Below, in pieces: positions 52,793-60,738 of a stretch of 64,000 nucleotides of DNA. Origin of the DNA: Polaribacter sp. SA4-12 (lineage in GTDB: Bacteria; Bacteroidota; Bacteroidia; Flavobacteriales; Flavobacteriaceae). The DNA is taken from the NCBI RefSeq assembly GCF_002163675.1, contig NZ_CP019334.1, positions 3,453,501-3,517,500 of the forward strand. Direction: 5' to 3'. A program made the translations under genes and the position numbers. The notes beneath the pieces are model-generated. The model was not told where the DNA came from and made no database searches. It saw only the letters and a program-made list of their open reading frames with translations. Every line of letters starts with the position of its first letter. The first letter of the stretch is position 1.

Positions 52793-53274
52793 CTTAAATC
52801 ATTGAGGCTATTTTCATCTCTAAAGGATGAAAAGTCTGTCCATTCTTTTATTTTTTTACCGTTTTTATATTTGGATGCTTTTATTAACTTTTTCTTATTA
52901 TATAGTAAGCAATATCCATTTTTCTGATTGTTTTTTAATTGACATTTATGATTTACAAAACCATTATTATCATAAAATAACCACCAATTGTTTTTTGTTC
53001 CTTTTTTAAAATGTCCTTCTTTTTCTTTGGATGCATTTTTGCTGTAAAAATACCAATAATTCGTTTCTAAATTAGCTGTAAAATGACCTTCTTTTTTTAG
53101 AATTCCACTTTTGTAATAGAATTTCCAGAAAGCTATTTTTTGATCATTTAAAACCCAACCTTCCTCTTTTATTTGTCCGTTATTATAATATTCTTTAACA
53201 TATTTTTTTTGAGAGAAAATTTTTGCAGAAGAACAAATAAGTAGTAAAAATGTAAAACTCACCGAAAGTCTCAA
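52789..53274 (-). CDS. YwqK/MORN-like repeat protein, exported
   Basis: A protein of about 161 residues made of short antitoxin-YwqK/MORN-type repeats, each of the form YYxNGQIKEEG, FYYKSGILKKEGHFT, YSKNASKEKEGHFKKG and FYDNNGFVNHKCQL. I start it at TTG 53274 (MRLSVSFTFLLLICSSAKIF), which gives a proper signal peptide; an earlier in-frame TTG at 53319 would place the start inside a CAGTT repeat array. Family names mention toxin-antitoxin systems, but no toxin is present here and the operon suggests an envelope role. Function unknown. Confidence 0.7.
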   Translation of the reverse strand: MRLSVSFTFLLLICSSAKIFSQKKYVKEYYNNGQIKEEGWVLNDQKIAFWKFYYKSGILKKEGHFTANLETNYWYFYSKNASKEKEGHFKKGTKNNWWLFYDNNGFVNHKCQLKNNQKNGYCLLYNKKKLIKASKYKNGKKIKEWTDFSSFRDENSLNDLR

Positions 53275-53288
53275 ATGCGTAAAATTTT

Positions 53289-53319
53289 TAAACTGAAAAC
53301 TGCAACCGAAAACTGCCAA
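53289..53319 (-). repeat. CAGTT-type 13-bp repeat
   Basis: On the minus strand GCAGTTTTCGGTT and GCAGTTTTCAGTT stand in tandem, between the polyferredoxin stop codon and the YwqK-like start. It is related to the AACTG array between groES and groEL. Confidence 0.5.
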
Positions 53320-53320
53320 C

Positions 53321-54943
53321 TTATTTTTTGTTTACTAAATCCATTAAATCAATATCATTACCTAATAAAATTTCTGTAGGATTGATTCTTCCTTCTTCAG
53401 GTCCGTTTTCTAATTTTAAAACTCCTCTTGGGCAAACTGCAGAACAAATACCACAACCAACACAACTAGAACGTACAATGTTTTCTCCTTTTTGAGCGTA
53501 AGATCTTACATCAATTCCTTGCTCACAATATGTTGAGCAATTTCCACAAGAAATACATTGGCCACCATTTGTAGTAATTCTAAATCTTGATTTAAAACGT
53601 TGGATAAATCCTAAATATGCTGCTAAAGGACAACCAAAACGACACCAAACTCTGTTACCAAAAATTGGGTAGAATCCTGTACCAATTACACCAGCAAAGA
53701 TAGAACCGATTAAGAAGCCATAAATATCTTGAATTGTTTGTGTTTTAATACCAATAACTTGGTCTGCACCAGAAAAGAAAGTGTACAAAGCAAAACCTGT
53801 CATTACTAAAACAAAAATTAAAACAGAATGAATTACAATACGTTCTACTCTCCAAGACAGTAATGTTTTACTAGAATTTTGTCTATAAGGATCTCCTAGC
53901 GTTTCAGCTAACCCACCACAACCACAAACCCAAGAACAATACCATCTTTTTCCGAAAAAATAAACCATTACTGGTACAACGACTATTGTTAAAACAACTC
54001 CCCAAACTAGAATAAATAAACCAAAACCACCGCTTTGTAGTAATTCATCTAAATTCCATTTAAAGAAAAAATCGTAATCTAAAGGAAACGCATTTTTAAA
54101 ATCGTACCAAGGTTTTTCGAAACGAACTAAAATCTCTGGAATTAAAAAAGCAAATACAATTTGAAAAAACAAAACAGAAGTAGTTCTTAAAATTTGATAT
54201 TTATTATGACGGTATTTTATATACATTCTCACTGCCATAACAGACATTACTGTACAATACAAGAAACCATATAAAAACCATTGACTTGCAGGATTACCAC
54301 TAATAGATTTACTAATTGGATCTACCAAAAACACCCAGTTTACTATTAAATCAGGATAAAAATAAAGTAGAATATAAAAAGTAACTAAAAAGATAAAAGC
54401 AAACCAACCAATCCAACCACGGTTTGTAGCTGCATTTAGAAAAATTCCATCATTTTTTATTCCTGGTTTTCCTAATAAAACAACATCAGGTACTATATAG
54501 AGAAGTGCTCCAATTATTCCCAAACCAAAAGTTAAAATCCATGCTAAACCTGTGTTTTCTGCAGCAAAACCTTTACCTGCTTTTTTAGCAATTTCAAAAC
54601 TTAAACTATGTGGTTTTCCAAAGATTTTATATTGATATTGTTCCCCTTTTTTCGTCCAATTTTTTTCTGCATCGTACATTGCAATTAACTTATCGTAATG
54701 CTTGTTAGACATATCGTAAGCATTTATAACACGACTAGAAAATTCAAAAATATTTAAGTCTTTATCTGTAACAACTGCATTTGTAAGTTGTGCTTTTATA
54801 ACATCATTTTTATACCCTTTTTCTTGAATAAAAGTATCTAATTCAGATTGTGTTAAACTAAAAGTACCCGTAAAAATTGTACCAATAAATATGGCTAATC
54901 CTAATAAAAAGATAATTAACCCTGATTGTTTTATTAATTTCAT
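53321..54943 (-). CDS. NosR/NapH-like membrane polyferredoxin
   Basis: A 540-residue inner-membrane electron-transfer protein. N-terminal span, then a periplasmic domain (30-115), then about five further spans. Two flavodoxin-like CxxxCP-type clusters are at WYCSWVCGCGGLAETLGDPY and RVWCRFGCPLAAYLG. Two [4Fe-4S] ferredoxin motifs lie near the C-terminus, CISCGNCSTYCEQGIDVRSY and CVGCGICSAVCPRG. The layout matches NosR/NapH-type proteins that pass electrons across the membrane. It lies 3 bases downstream of an FAD/NAD(P)H oxidoreductase gene, a likely electron source. Confidence 0.85.
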   Translation of the reverse strand: MKLIKQSGLIIFLLGLAIFIGTIFTGTFSLTQSELDTFIQEKGYKNDVIKAQLTNAVVTDKDLNIFEFSSRVINAYDMSNKHYDKLIAMYDAEKNWTKKGEQYQYKIFGKPHSLSFEIAKKAGKGFAAENTGLAWILTFGLGIIGALLYIVPDVVLLGKPGIKNDGIFLNAATNRGWIGWFAFIFLVTFYILLYFYPDLIVNWVFLVDPISKSISGNPASQWFLYGFLYCTVMSVMAVRMYIKYRHNKYQILRTTSVLFFQIVFAFLIPEILVRFEKPWYDFKNAFPLDYDFFFKWNLDELLQSGGFGLFILVWGVVLTIVVVPVMVYFFGKRWYCSWVCGCGGLAETLGDPYRQNSSKTLLSWRVERIVIHSVLIFVLVMTGFALYTFFSGADQVIGIKTQTIQDIYGFLIGSIFAGVIGTGFYPIFGNRVWCRFGCPLAAYLGFIQRFKSRFRITTNGGQCISCGNCSTYCEQGIDVRSYAQKGENIVRSSCVGCGICSAVCPRGVLKLENGPEEGRINPTEILLGNDIDLMDLVNKK

Positions 54944-54946
54944 ATC

Positions 54947-56296
54947 TTATGCTTTGCTAAAAATTCGTTTCCAGCTTTTCTTCTTTAATTTTACAATTCC
55001 TTGTCTTTCTTGATTAAATTTTGCTATAATTTCAGCTTCATGTAAATGGTAGAATTCAGGATCAAAATTGGCATCTTCTAGATGTTCTAAAACGTGTTCT
55101 ATCGATTTATTTTCGGTGAGCCATTTATCAAAGATTTCATGACGCATTCTAATTCCAAATGTATTTATACCTAAAAATTTGTTCGTGCTTTTATCAAAAG
55201 AGATGGTAATGCATTTAAAGTCTTTAGGATGTTGCCATTGAAAATATGCTTCGTTTTCTTTTTTACCCCTTTCACTAAAAACCCAACCATAGGTTTGGTA
55301 TTCTATGTCTAAAAACTTTGCGGAATTAAACCAATGTCCAGGTTTGTATTCCGTTTTATTATCGCAGATAGTTTGTGCAAGAGTTTCTCCCATCATTCTA
55401 CCTGTATACCAAACTGCTTCAATGTTTCTACGTTGATAAATTGCTTCATGTTGTTCTGCACAATCACCAATTGCATAAATATCTTTAATATTGGTTTCTA
55501 AAAAAAGGTTCACTTTAACTCCTCTTCCTAATTCAATTCCAGAATCTTTTAGAAAATCGATATTTGGTGTAACACCTGCAGTTAAACCAACTACATCACA
55601 GTAAATTTCTTCGCCAGTTTCTTCAATAATTATAGATTTTACACGACCGTTTTCATCAGATTTAATTTCTTTTAAATTTGTGCTTAATCGTAAATCTATA
55701 TGATGTTCTTTAATATGTTCATTAATCATTGCAGATTCTTGTGCGGGTAAAACTCCGTTCCAAAAACTATCTTCACGAACTAAAAAAGTAACAGGTATTT
55801 TTCTGCTTCTCAACATTTCTGCCAATTCGATTCCTATTAAACCACCACCAACAATTACAGCTCTTCTACATTCTTTTTTATTTGGCGCATATTTTTCTAA
55901 TTTTTCTAAATCTTGTTTATGATACATGCCCATAACACCATCTAAATCTTGCCCTGGCCAACCAAATTTATTCGGTTTAGATCCAGTCGCTATAATCAAC
56001 TTATCATATTCAAGATGTTCTCCGTTTGAAAAGTTTAATACTTTTTCTTTAGTATTTATATTGTCTACAAAACCTTCTTTTAAATCTATGTTGTTTTTCT
56101 CCCAAAACCAATCTTCATAAGGTTGTGTGTGCTCAAATTTCATATGGCCCATATATACATACATTAGGGCTGTTCTTGAGAAAAAGTATTTAGTTTCAGC
56201 AGAGACAATTGTTATTTTTTTATCAGAATTTTTTCTAATATGTCTTGCAGCAGTAACACCAGAAATTCCGTTACCAATTATTACAATGTGATCCAT
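54947..56296 (-). CDS. FAD/NAD(P)H-dependent pyridine nucleotide-disulfide-type oxidoreductase
   Basis: A 449-residue soluble flavoprotein. FAD-binding motif IVIIGNGISGVTAARHI, second Gly-rich motif RRAVIVGGGLIGIELAEMLR for NAD(P)H, and DIYAIGDCAEQHEAIY for the FAD C-terminal contact. It lacks the CxxxxC redox pair of disulfide reductases (the position reads FFSRTALMYVY), so it is of the nitrite-reductase/rubredoxin-reductase type. It is the first gene of the redox/glycosyltransferase operon and probably feeds electrons to the polyferredoxin next to it. Confidence 0.87.
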   Translation of the reverse strand: MDHIVIIGNGISGVTAARHIRKNSDKKITIVSAETKYFFSRTALMYVYMGHMKFEHTQPYEDWFWEKNNIDLKEGFVDNINTKEKVLNFSNGEHLEYDKLIIATGSKPNKFGWPGQDLDGVMGMYHKQDLEKLEKYAPNKKECRRAVIVGGGLIGIELAEMLRSRKIPVTFLVREDSFWNGVLPAQESAMINEHIKEHHIDLRLSTNLKEIKSDENGRVKSIIIEETGEEIYCDVVGLTAGVTPNIDFLKDSGIELGRGVKVNLFLETNIKDIYAIGDCAEQHEAIYQRRNIEAVWYTGRMMGETLAQTICDNKTEYKPGHWFNSAKFLDIEYQTYGWVFSERGKKENEAYFQWQHPKDFKCITISFDKSTNKFLGINTFGIRMRHEIFDKWLTENKSIEHVLEHLEDANFDPEFYHLHEAEIIAKFNQERQGIVKLKKKSWKRIFSKA

Positions 56297-56456
56297 AGTT
56301 GATTGATTATTGCAGATTATGTCGAAGTTAAAGTTAAGAACTTAATTTCAAACTATAATTTAGAATTGTTTTAAATAATGATTGTTGTAATTTTTTGTAA
56401 GTTGTATATAAATGTATAGACTGATGTTGTAATTAAAAATAATTTAAACGAAAAAA

Positions 56457-57374
56457 ATGAAACAGAACCTACCTAAAATACTTTTTGCTTTTATATTGAT
56501 TATCAGTTTTCAATCTTATGGTCAAGAAGATGTTGATTCAGATAAAAGTAATATACAAACTTATACACCTTCTAAATTATTAGATAAAGGACAGTGGGAT
56601 ATTAAGTTTTTTAATGGTTTGTATACGCAAACAAAATCAGCAAATTCGAGTGGAACCAGTGTAACTGATGGAGGAGGAAGGTCTAATTTTTTTACTTCAT
56701 CTTTAGAGGTTTTTACAGGTGTATCTGATAGTAATAGATTCAATATAGGTTTACTTTTAGAATATAGATCTAATTCAATAGGTGATGAAAGTGCAACTTC
56801 TGTTCTTGGTTTTAGTGGAGAAAAAGGTGTGAATAGAAATGGTCTTACTTCTTTTGCACCAGCTTTTAAGTGGCAACCAATAAAAAGTGTAGCTAATTTT
56901 TCAATTCAATCTGCATTTCACATTCCTATTATTAGTAAAGAATCTGATGATGCAATTTTTGATTTCGATGGAAATGGATCTCTTGATGGTGTTTATTTAG
57001 ACCAAACTGCTTACACATTTCAAAACAGATTTTTCTTTGATCACACTTTTCCTAGTGGAGATTGGCAGTTATTTACAGAACTAAATACAGAATATAATTT
57101 TGGTGAAGAAACAAGTTTTGCGAACAATACATTTTTATTCGCTCCAGGAGTTTTTATGAGCTATTTTCCATCAGATAAATCTACTGTTTTAGGTTTTGTA
57201 CAACACGCACAACGTTTTGGAGATTTTACCCAAGATTATACTGCTTTAGGTTTTGGAGGTAAATATCAATTAACAGAAACATTAAACATAGAAGCTTTAT
57301 ACAGTAAGTTTGTAAGAGGAACAGACAATGGGCTTGGACAAAGTTTTAACATTGGTTTAAGAGCATTGTTTTAA
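56457..57374 (+). CDS. Outer-membrane beta-barrel protein of unknown function
   Basis: A 305-residue protein with signal peptide (MKQNLPKILFAFILIISFQS, cleaved about residue 23) and repeated amphipathic beta strands: WDIKFFNGLYTQT, DSNRFNIGLLLEYRSN, VANFSIQSAFHIPI, DWQLFTELNTEYNFGEET, TVLGFVQHAQRFGD, YTALGFGGKYQLTETLNIE and a terminal FNIGLRALF with the aromatic end needed for barrel insertion. It lies 24 bases before the GH113-like gene, so the pair is probably one transcript. It may be a porin; substrate unknown. Confidence 0.7.
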   Translation: MKQNLPKILFAFILIISFQSYGQEDVDSDKSNIQTYTPSKLLDKGQWDIKFFNGLYTQTKSANSSGTSVTDGGGRSNFFTSSLEVFTGVSDSNRFNIGLLLEYRSNSIGDESATSVLGFSGEKGVNRNGLTSFAPAFKWQPIKSVANFSIQSAFHIPIISKESDDAIFDFDGNGSLDGVYLDQTAYTFQNRFFFDHTFPSGDWQLFTELNTEYNFGEETSFANNTFLFAPGVFMSYFPSDKSTVLGFVQHAQRFGDFTQDYTALGFGGKYQLTETLNIEALYSKFVRGTDNGLGQSFNIGLRALF

Positions 57375-57398
57375 TAAAAAACTATTTTTAAGGGATTT

Positions 57399-58403
57399 AT
57401 GAAAACAAATAAACTCTTTTTTATACTGCTGATATTCATTCAGGTATCATGTAAAAGTCAAACAAAAAAAATAAACGGAATTAGTTTTGTAGCGTCTAGA
57501 GATAGTATAAGCACAAAACATATTTCTCCAGTTATAAAGGCACAAGGCAACTACGTTGCGTTGATGCCTTTTGGTTTTATTAGAGACTTGTCATCGCCAA
57601 AAATAACTCATAATACAGACAGGCAATGGTTTGGTGAAACTAAAAATGGATTATCACAATACGCCAAAAGTTTTCAAAATGAAGAAGTGAAAATTATGGT
57701 GAAACCTCAAATTTGGGTTTGGAAAGGTGAATATACAGGTTTCATAGAAATGGATTCTGAAGAAAAATGGGGCGTTTTAGAAAACACCTATTCAGAATTT
57801 ATTTTAACCTATGCAAAAGCAGCACAAGATATACAAGCTGATATTTTGTGTATTGGAACAGAATTAGAGAAATTCGTGTTAAATAGACCCCAATATTGGC
57901 AAGAATTAATTTCTAAAATTAGAAAAATTTATAAAGGAAAATTAACCTACGCTGCAAATTGGGACGAATTTAAACGCGTAACTTTTTGGAAAGAAATTGA
58001 TTACATAGGTATTGATGCCTATTTTCCTTTGAGTGATAAAAAATCACCATCAATTAAAGACTTCGAATTAGGTTGGCAACCTCATAAAAAAGAAATTTTA
58101 CGAATTCAAAAACAATTTGATAAACCAGTTATATTTACAGAGTTTGGTTATAGAAGTGTAGATTTTACAGGGAAAGAACCCTGGAAATCAGATAGAGTTG
58201 CAGGTAATATTAATTTAGATGCACAAGTAAATGGCTTACAAGCGATACATAATCAGTTTTGGAAAGAAGATTGGTTTGCAGGTGGTTTTATTTGGAAATG
58301 GTTTCATGAACACGAAAGAGTAGGAGGGCAAGAGAATAATAGATTTACACCTCAAAATAAACAAGCAGAAGAAGTTATAAGAAAATTATATCAACAAAAA
58401 TAG
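57399..58403 (+). CDS. GH113-like glycoside hydrolase lipoprotein
   Basis: A 334-residue TIM-barrel enzyme. Lipoprotein signal MKTNKLFFILLIFIQVSCKS (Cys18). The fold resembles GH113 (endo-beta-mannanase clan): INGISFVASRDS at the start, VKPQIWVWKGEYTGFIEMD, ADILCIGTELEKFVLNRPQ (acid/base Glu in GTE), YIGIDAYFPLS, VIFTEFGYRSVDF (nucleophile Glu) and GGFIWKWFHEH. The clan is known for cutting beta-1,4-mannan, but the exact substrate is not assured. Its upstream partner is an outer-membrane barrel. Confidence 0.82.
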   Translation: MKTNKLFFILLIFIQVSCKSQTKKINGISFVASRDSISTKHISPVIKAQGNYVALMPFGFIRDLSSPKITHNTDRQWFGETKNGLSQYAKSFQNEEVKIMVKPQIWVWKGEYTGFIEMDSEEKWGVLENTYSEFILTYAKAAQDIQADILCIGTELEKFVLNRPQYWQELISKIRKIYKGKLTYAANWDEFKRVTFWKEIDYIGIDAYFPLSDKKSPSIKDFELGWQPHKKEILRIQKQFDKPVIFTEFGYRSVDFTGKEPWKSDRVAGNINLDAQVNGLQAIHNQFWKEDWFAGGFIWKWFHEHERVGGQENNRFTPQNKQAEEVIRKLYQQK

Positions 58404-58480
58404 AGAGCATAAATATGACAAATGTCCTATATATTTTTGATATTAGGGCTTAAATTTGCTTTTATAACCTTTAAACCACT

Positions 58481-59317
58481 ATGATGAAAAAAATAATTGT
58501 ACCCATAGATTTTTCTAAACACTCAGAATATGCTTTAAAAACTGCGGCTTTGTTAGCTAAAGATTATAATGCTACTGTTTATGTTTTACATATGTTAGAT
58601 ATACAAGAAATATCTTTATCTGAAAGTGAAACATATCAGCAAGAAAAGGCAATGTTTTTCTTGAAATTAGCTGAAAAAAAGTTTAATAATTTTTTGGTAA
58701 AAGATTATTTAGAGGGAATAAAAGTAGTTCCTATAATTAAGCATTACAAGGTTTTTAGTGAAGTAAATGCAATAGCTTTAGAAGTAGAAGCAGATTTAAT
58801 TATTATGGGTTCTCATGGTGCAAGTGGTTTAAAAGAATTCTTTGTAGGATCTAATACAGAAAAGGTGGTTAGATATGCAAACCTACCCGTTTTGGTTATT
58901 AAAAACGAAATATTGAATACAGATTTTTCTGACATTGTGGTTGCTACAGATTTTTCTGAAGAAAGTATTCATGCATTTAATAGAATGATAAAAGCGTTAG
59001 ATTTTTTAAATGCACGAAAACATATTTTATACGTAAACTTGCCTAATGAAGATTTTAAAACAACTTCAGAAATGGAATCAATGGCAAATAATTTTTTAAT
59101 GAAAGCAGAAGGAGATGCTCATAGATTAATTAATGTAAACTATGTTTGTGATAGATCTGTAGAAAAAGGAATTCTTAATTTCTCTAATGCTGTAGGTGCT
59201 GATTTAATTTCTGTAATTACACATGGTAGAAAAGGATTATCTCATATTTTTGCAGGTAGTATTGCAGAAGATCTTACAAATCATTCTACCTTGCCAATTG
59301 TTACTTTAAAAATTTAA
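58481..59317 (+). CDS. Tandem universal stress protein
   Basis: A 278-residue protein of two UspA domains. Domain 1 (residues 3-140): KKIIVPIDFSKHSEYALKTA, LIIMGSHGASGLKEFFVGSN and VVRYANLPVLVIK, which matches the ATP-binding G-2x-G-9x-G(S/T) signature. Domain 2 (145-278) is more diverged but keeps DIVVATDFSEESIHAF, DLISVITHGRKGLSHIFAGS and LPIVTLKI. A TAAATTTG -7 box is at 58451-58458. It is 8 bases before the two-repeat lipoprotein gene. Confidence 0.92.
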   Translation: MMKKIIVPIDFSKHSEYALKTAALLAKDYNATVYVLHMLDIQEISLSESETYQQEKAMFFLKLAEKKFNNFLVKDYLEGIKVVPIIKHYKVFSEVNAIALEVEADLIIMGSHGASGLKEFFVGSNTEKVVRYANLPVLVIKNEILNTDFSDIVVATDFSEESIHAFNRMIKALDFLNARKHILYVNLPNEDFKTTSEMESMANNFLMKAEGDAHRLINVNYVCDRSVEKGILNFSNAVGADLISVITHGRKGLSHIFAGSIAEDLTNHSTLPIVTLKI

Positions 59318-59325
59318 TAATATAG

Positions 59326-60738
59326 ATGACTTTTAAAAATTTTTTGATTGCAGTTTTTGTTTCTTTTTTCATCTTTTCTTGTACAGAAGATAATGATATT
59401 ACAGTTCCAAGAAATTTACAAGAGTACATAGATTCTTCATCTTCTAGCGATTTAGGAGAAGTTATAGCTTGTGCGGCAAGTGTTAGTGGAAGTACAAGTT
59501 TATCTTATATTTTTTATTATCCAGTAGAAGGAGCAACAGATATTAGATATTATGAAGCTGATAGTTTAAATGTAGATCAAACTGATTTCTCTAACTATAG
59601 AAGACAAATATTAACTGTTACAGATGTTTTTGGAGGGAAATTACAACGATTCTCAAGATCAAATACTGAGGATAATTGGTGTTTGGTTACTTATAAGTTA
59701 GATGGAGAATTGCATAAATCAAATCCAATTCGTTTAAAAATTGATTCAAATCCAACAAGTTGGACGGATGATGTAGCTATTGAATTTCCAGAAACAATAA
59801 CACCACAATTCACTTGGTCAGATTTTGGCGTTACAGATAATAAAATCTATTTTCAAGTAATTTCTGAAAAAGAAGAAGAAACATTTTTATCAGGTACTTA
59901 TACAGAAAACACCTTTTTTGAATATTTAGATGGTACAAATGTTGTTTTAGACATTAATGCATCAGAAACACCACCAGATTTAGTAGAAGATACAGAATAT
60001 CTATTTACTATGATGGCTGTTAGTGAAGATAATTGGGTTAACACAGTAATTCAAGAAACATTTATACCAAGAAATTTAGAAGAATATTTAGCTGAAAACT
60101 CAACAAAAACAATAGAAACTGCAACTGCTTTTGCGGCAAGTAAAAAAGATTCAAAAAGTCTAACATACATTTATTATTATCCATTAGTTGGCGCTTCAGA
60201 CATGAGGTATTATGAAACAGAAGGAACTTCTTCTTTAGAAAAAAATGATTTTTCTAAGTATCGAAGAAAAAGTTTAACCGATGGAGCTGTTTTAGGCGCT
60301 AAGTTTAGAAGGTATTCTAGAACAGATACTGAAGAGTGTTGGAGTATTGTAACCTATGTTATTGGTGATATTTTGTATAAATCAAATCCAATAAAAATTA
60401 AAATAGATGAAAAACCAACAGAGTGGTTCACTGATGAAAATGTTACAATAGATACTACAGAAAGATTAAAACCAAAATTTACTTGGATAGATGGAACTTA
60501 TGATGATTCTATTCAATATCTTCAGGTATTTACAGATAGTGGTAGCGATTTTTTATCAGGATCTTTTACAACAGATAAAACGTTTCAGTATTCTGATTTC
60601 ACCAATACAAGTTCAAATTTTAATACAGAAACGCCACCAGAATTAATTTTAGATGATGAATATAAATTAACTGTTATGGGGATAAGTGACGATAATTGGG
60701 TAAATTTGATGATTCAACAATCATTTATAGCTGAGTAG
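59326..60738 (+). CDS. Lipoprotein with two tandem 220-residue repeats
   Basis: I do not recognise the family. The 470-residue product has a lipoprotein signal (FVSFFIFSCTED, Cys19). Residues 27-246 and 247-470 are internal repeats. Both start with PRN-L-EY, and both contain YI-YYP and RYYE words (YIFYYPVEGATDIRYYE against YIYYYPLVGASDMRYYE), FS-YRR, KSNPI-KI and ETPP followed by D-EY. Both end with DNWVN followed by a Q-x-T/S-F-I. Each repeat looks like a pair of beta-sandwich modules. It overlaps the Omp85-like gene by one base, so the two products are made together. A surface or periplasmic binding role is possible. Confidence 0.7.
   Translation: MTFKNFLIAVFVSFFIFSCTEDNDITVPRNLQEYIDSSSSSDLGEVIACAASVSGSTSLSYIFYYPVEGATDIRYYEADSLNVDQTDFSNYRRQILTVTDVFGGKLQRFSRSNTEDNWCLVTYKLDGELHKSNPIRLKIDSNPTSWTDDVAIEFPETITPQFTWSDFGVTDNKIYFQVISEKEEETFLSGTYTENTFFEYLDGTNVVLDINASETPPDLVEDTEYLFTMMAVSEDNWVNTVIQETFIPRNLEEYLAENSTKTIETATAFAASKKDSKSLTYIYYYPLVGASDMRYYETEGTSSLEKNDFSKYRRKSLTDGAVLGAKFRRYSRTDTEECWSIVTYVIGDILYKSNPIKIKIDEKPTEWFTDENVTIDTTERLKPKFTWIDGTYDDSIQYLQVFTDSGSDFLSGSFTTDKTFQYSDFTNTSSNFNTETPPELILDDEYKLTVMGISDDNWVNLMIQQSFIAE

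Noticed and set aside
52789..53319. Toxin-antitoxin system suggested by YwqK family name
   Set aside because: No toxin-like ORF adjoins, the protein is exported, and all neighbours are envelope enzymes in the same transcript.
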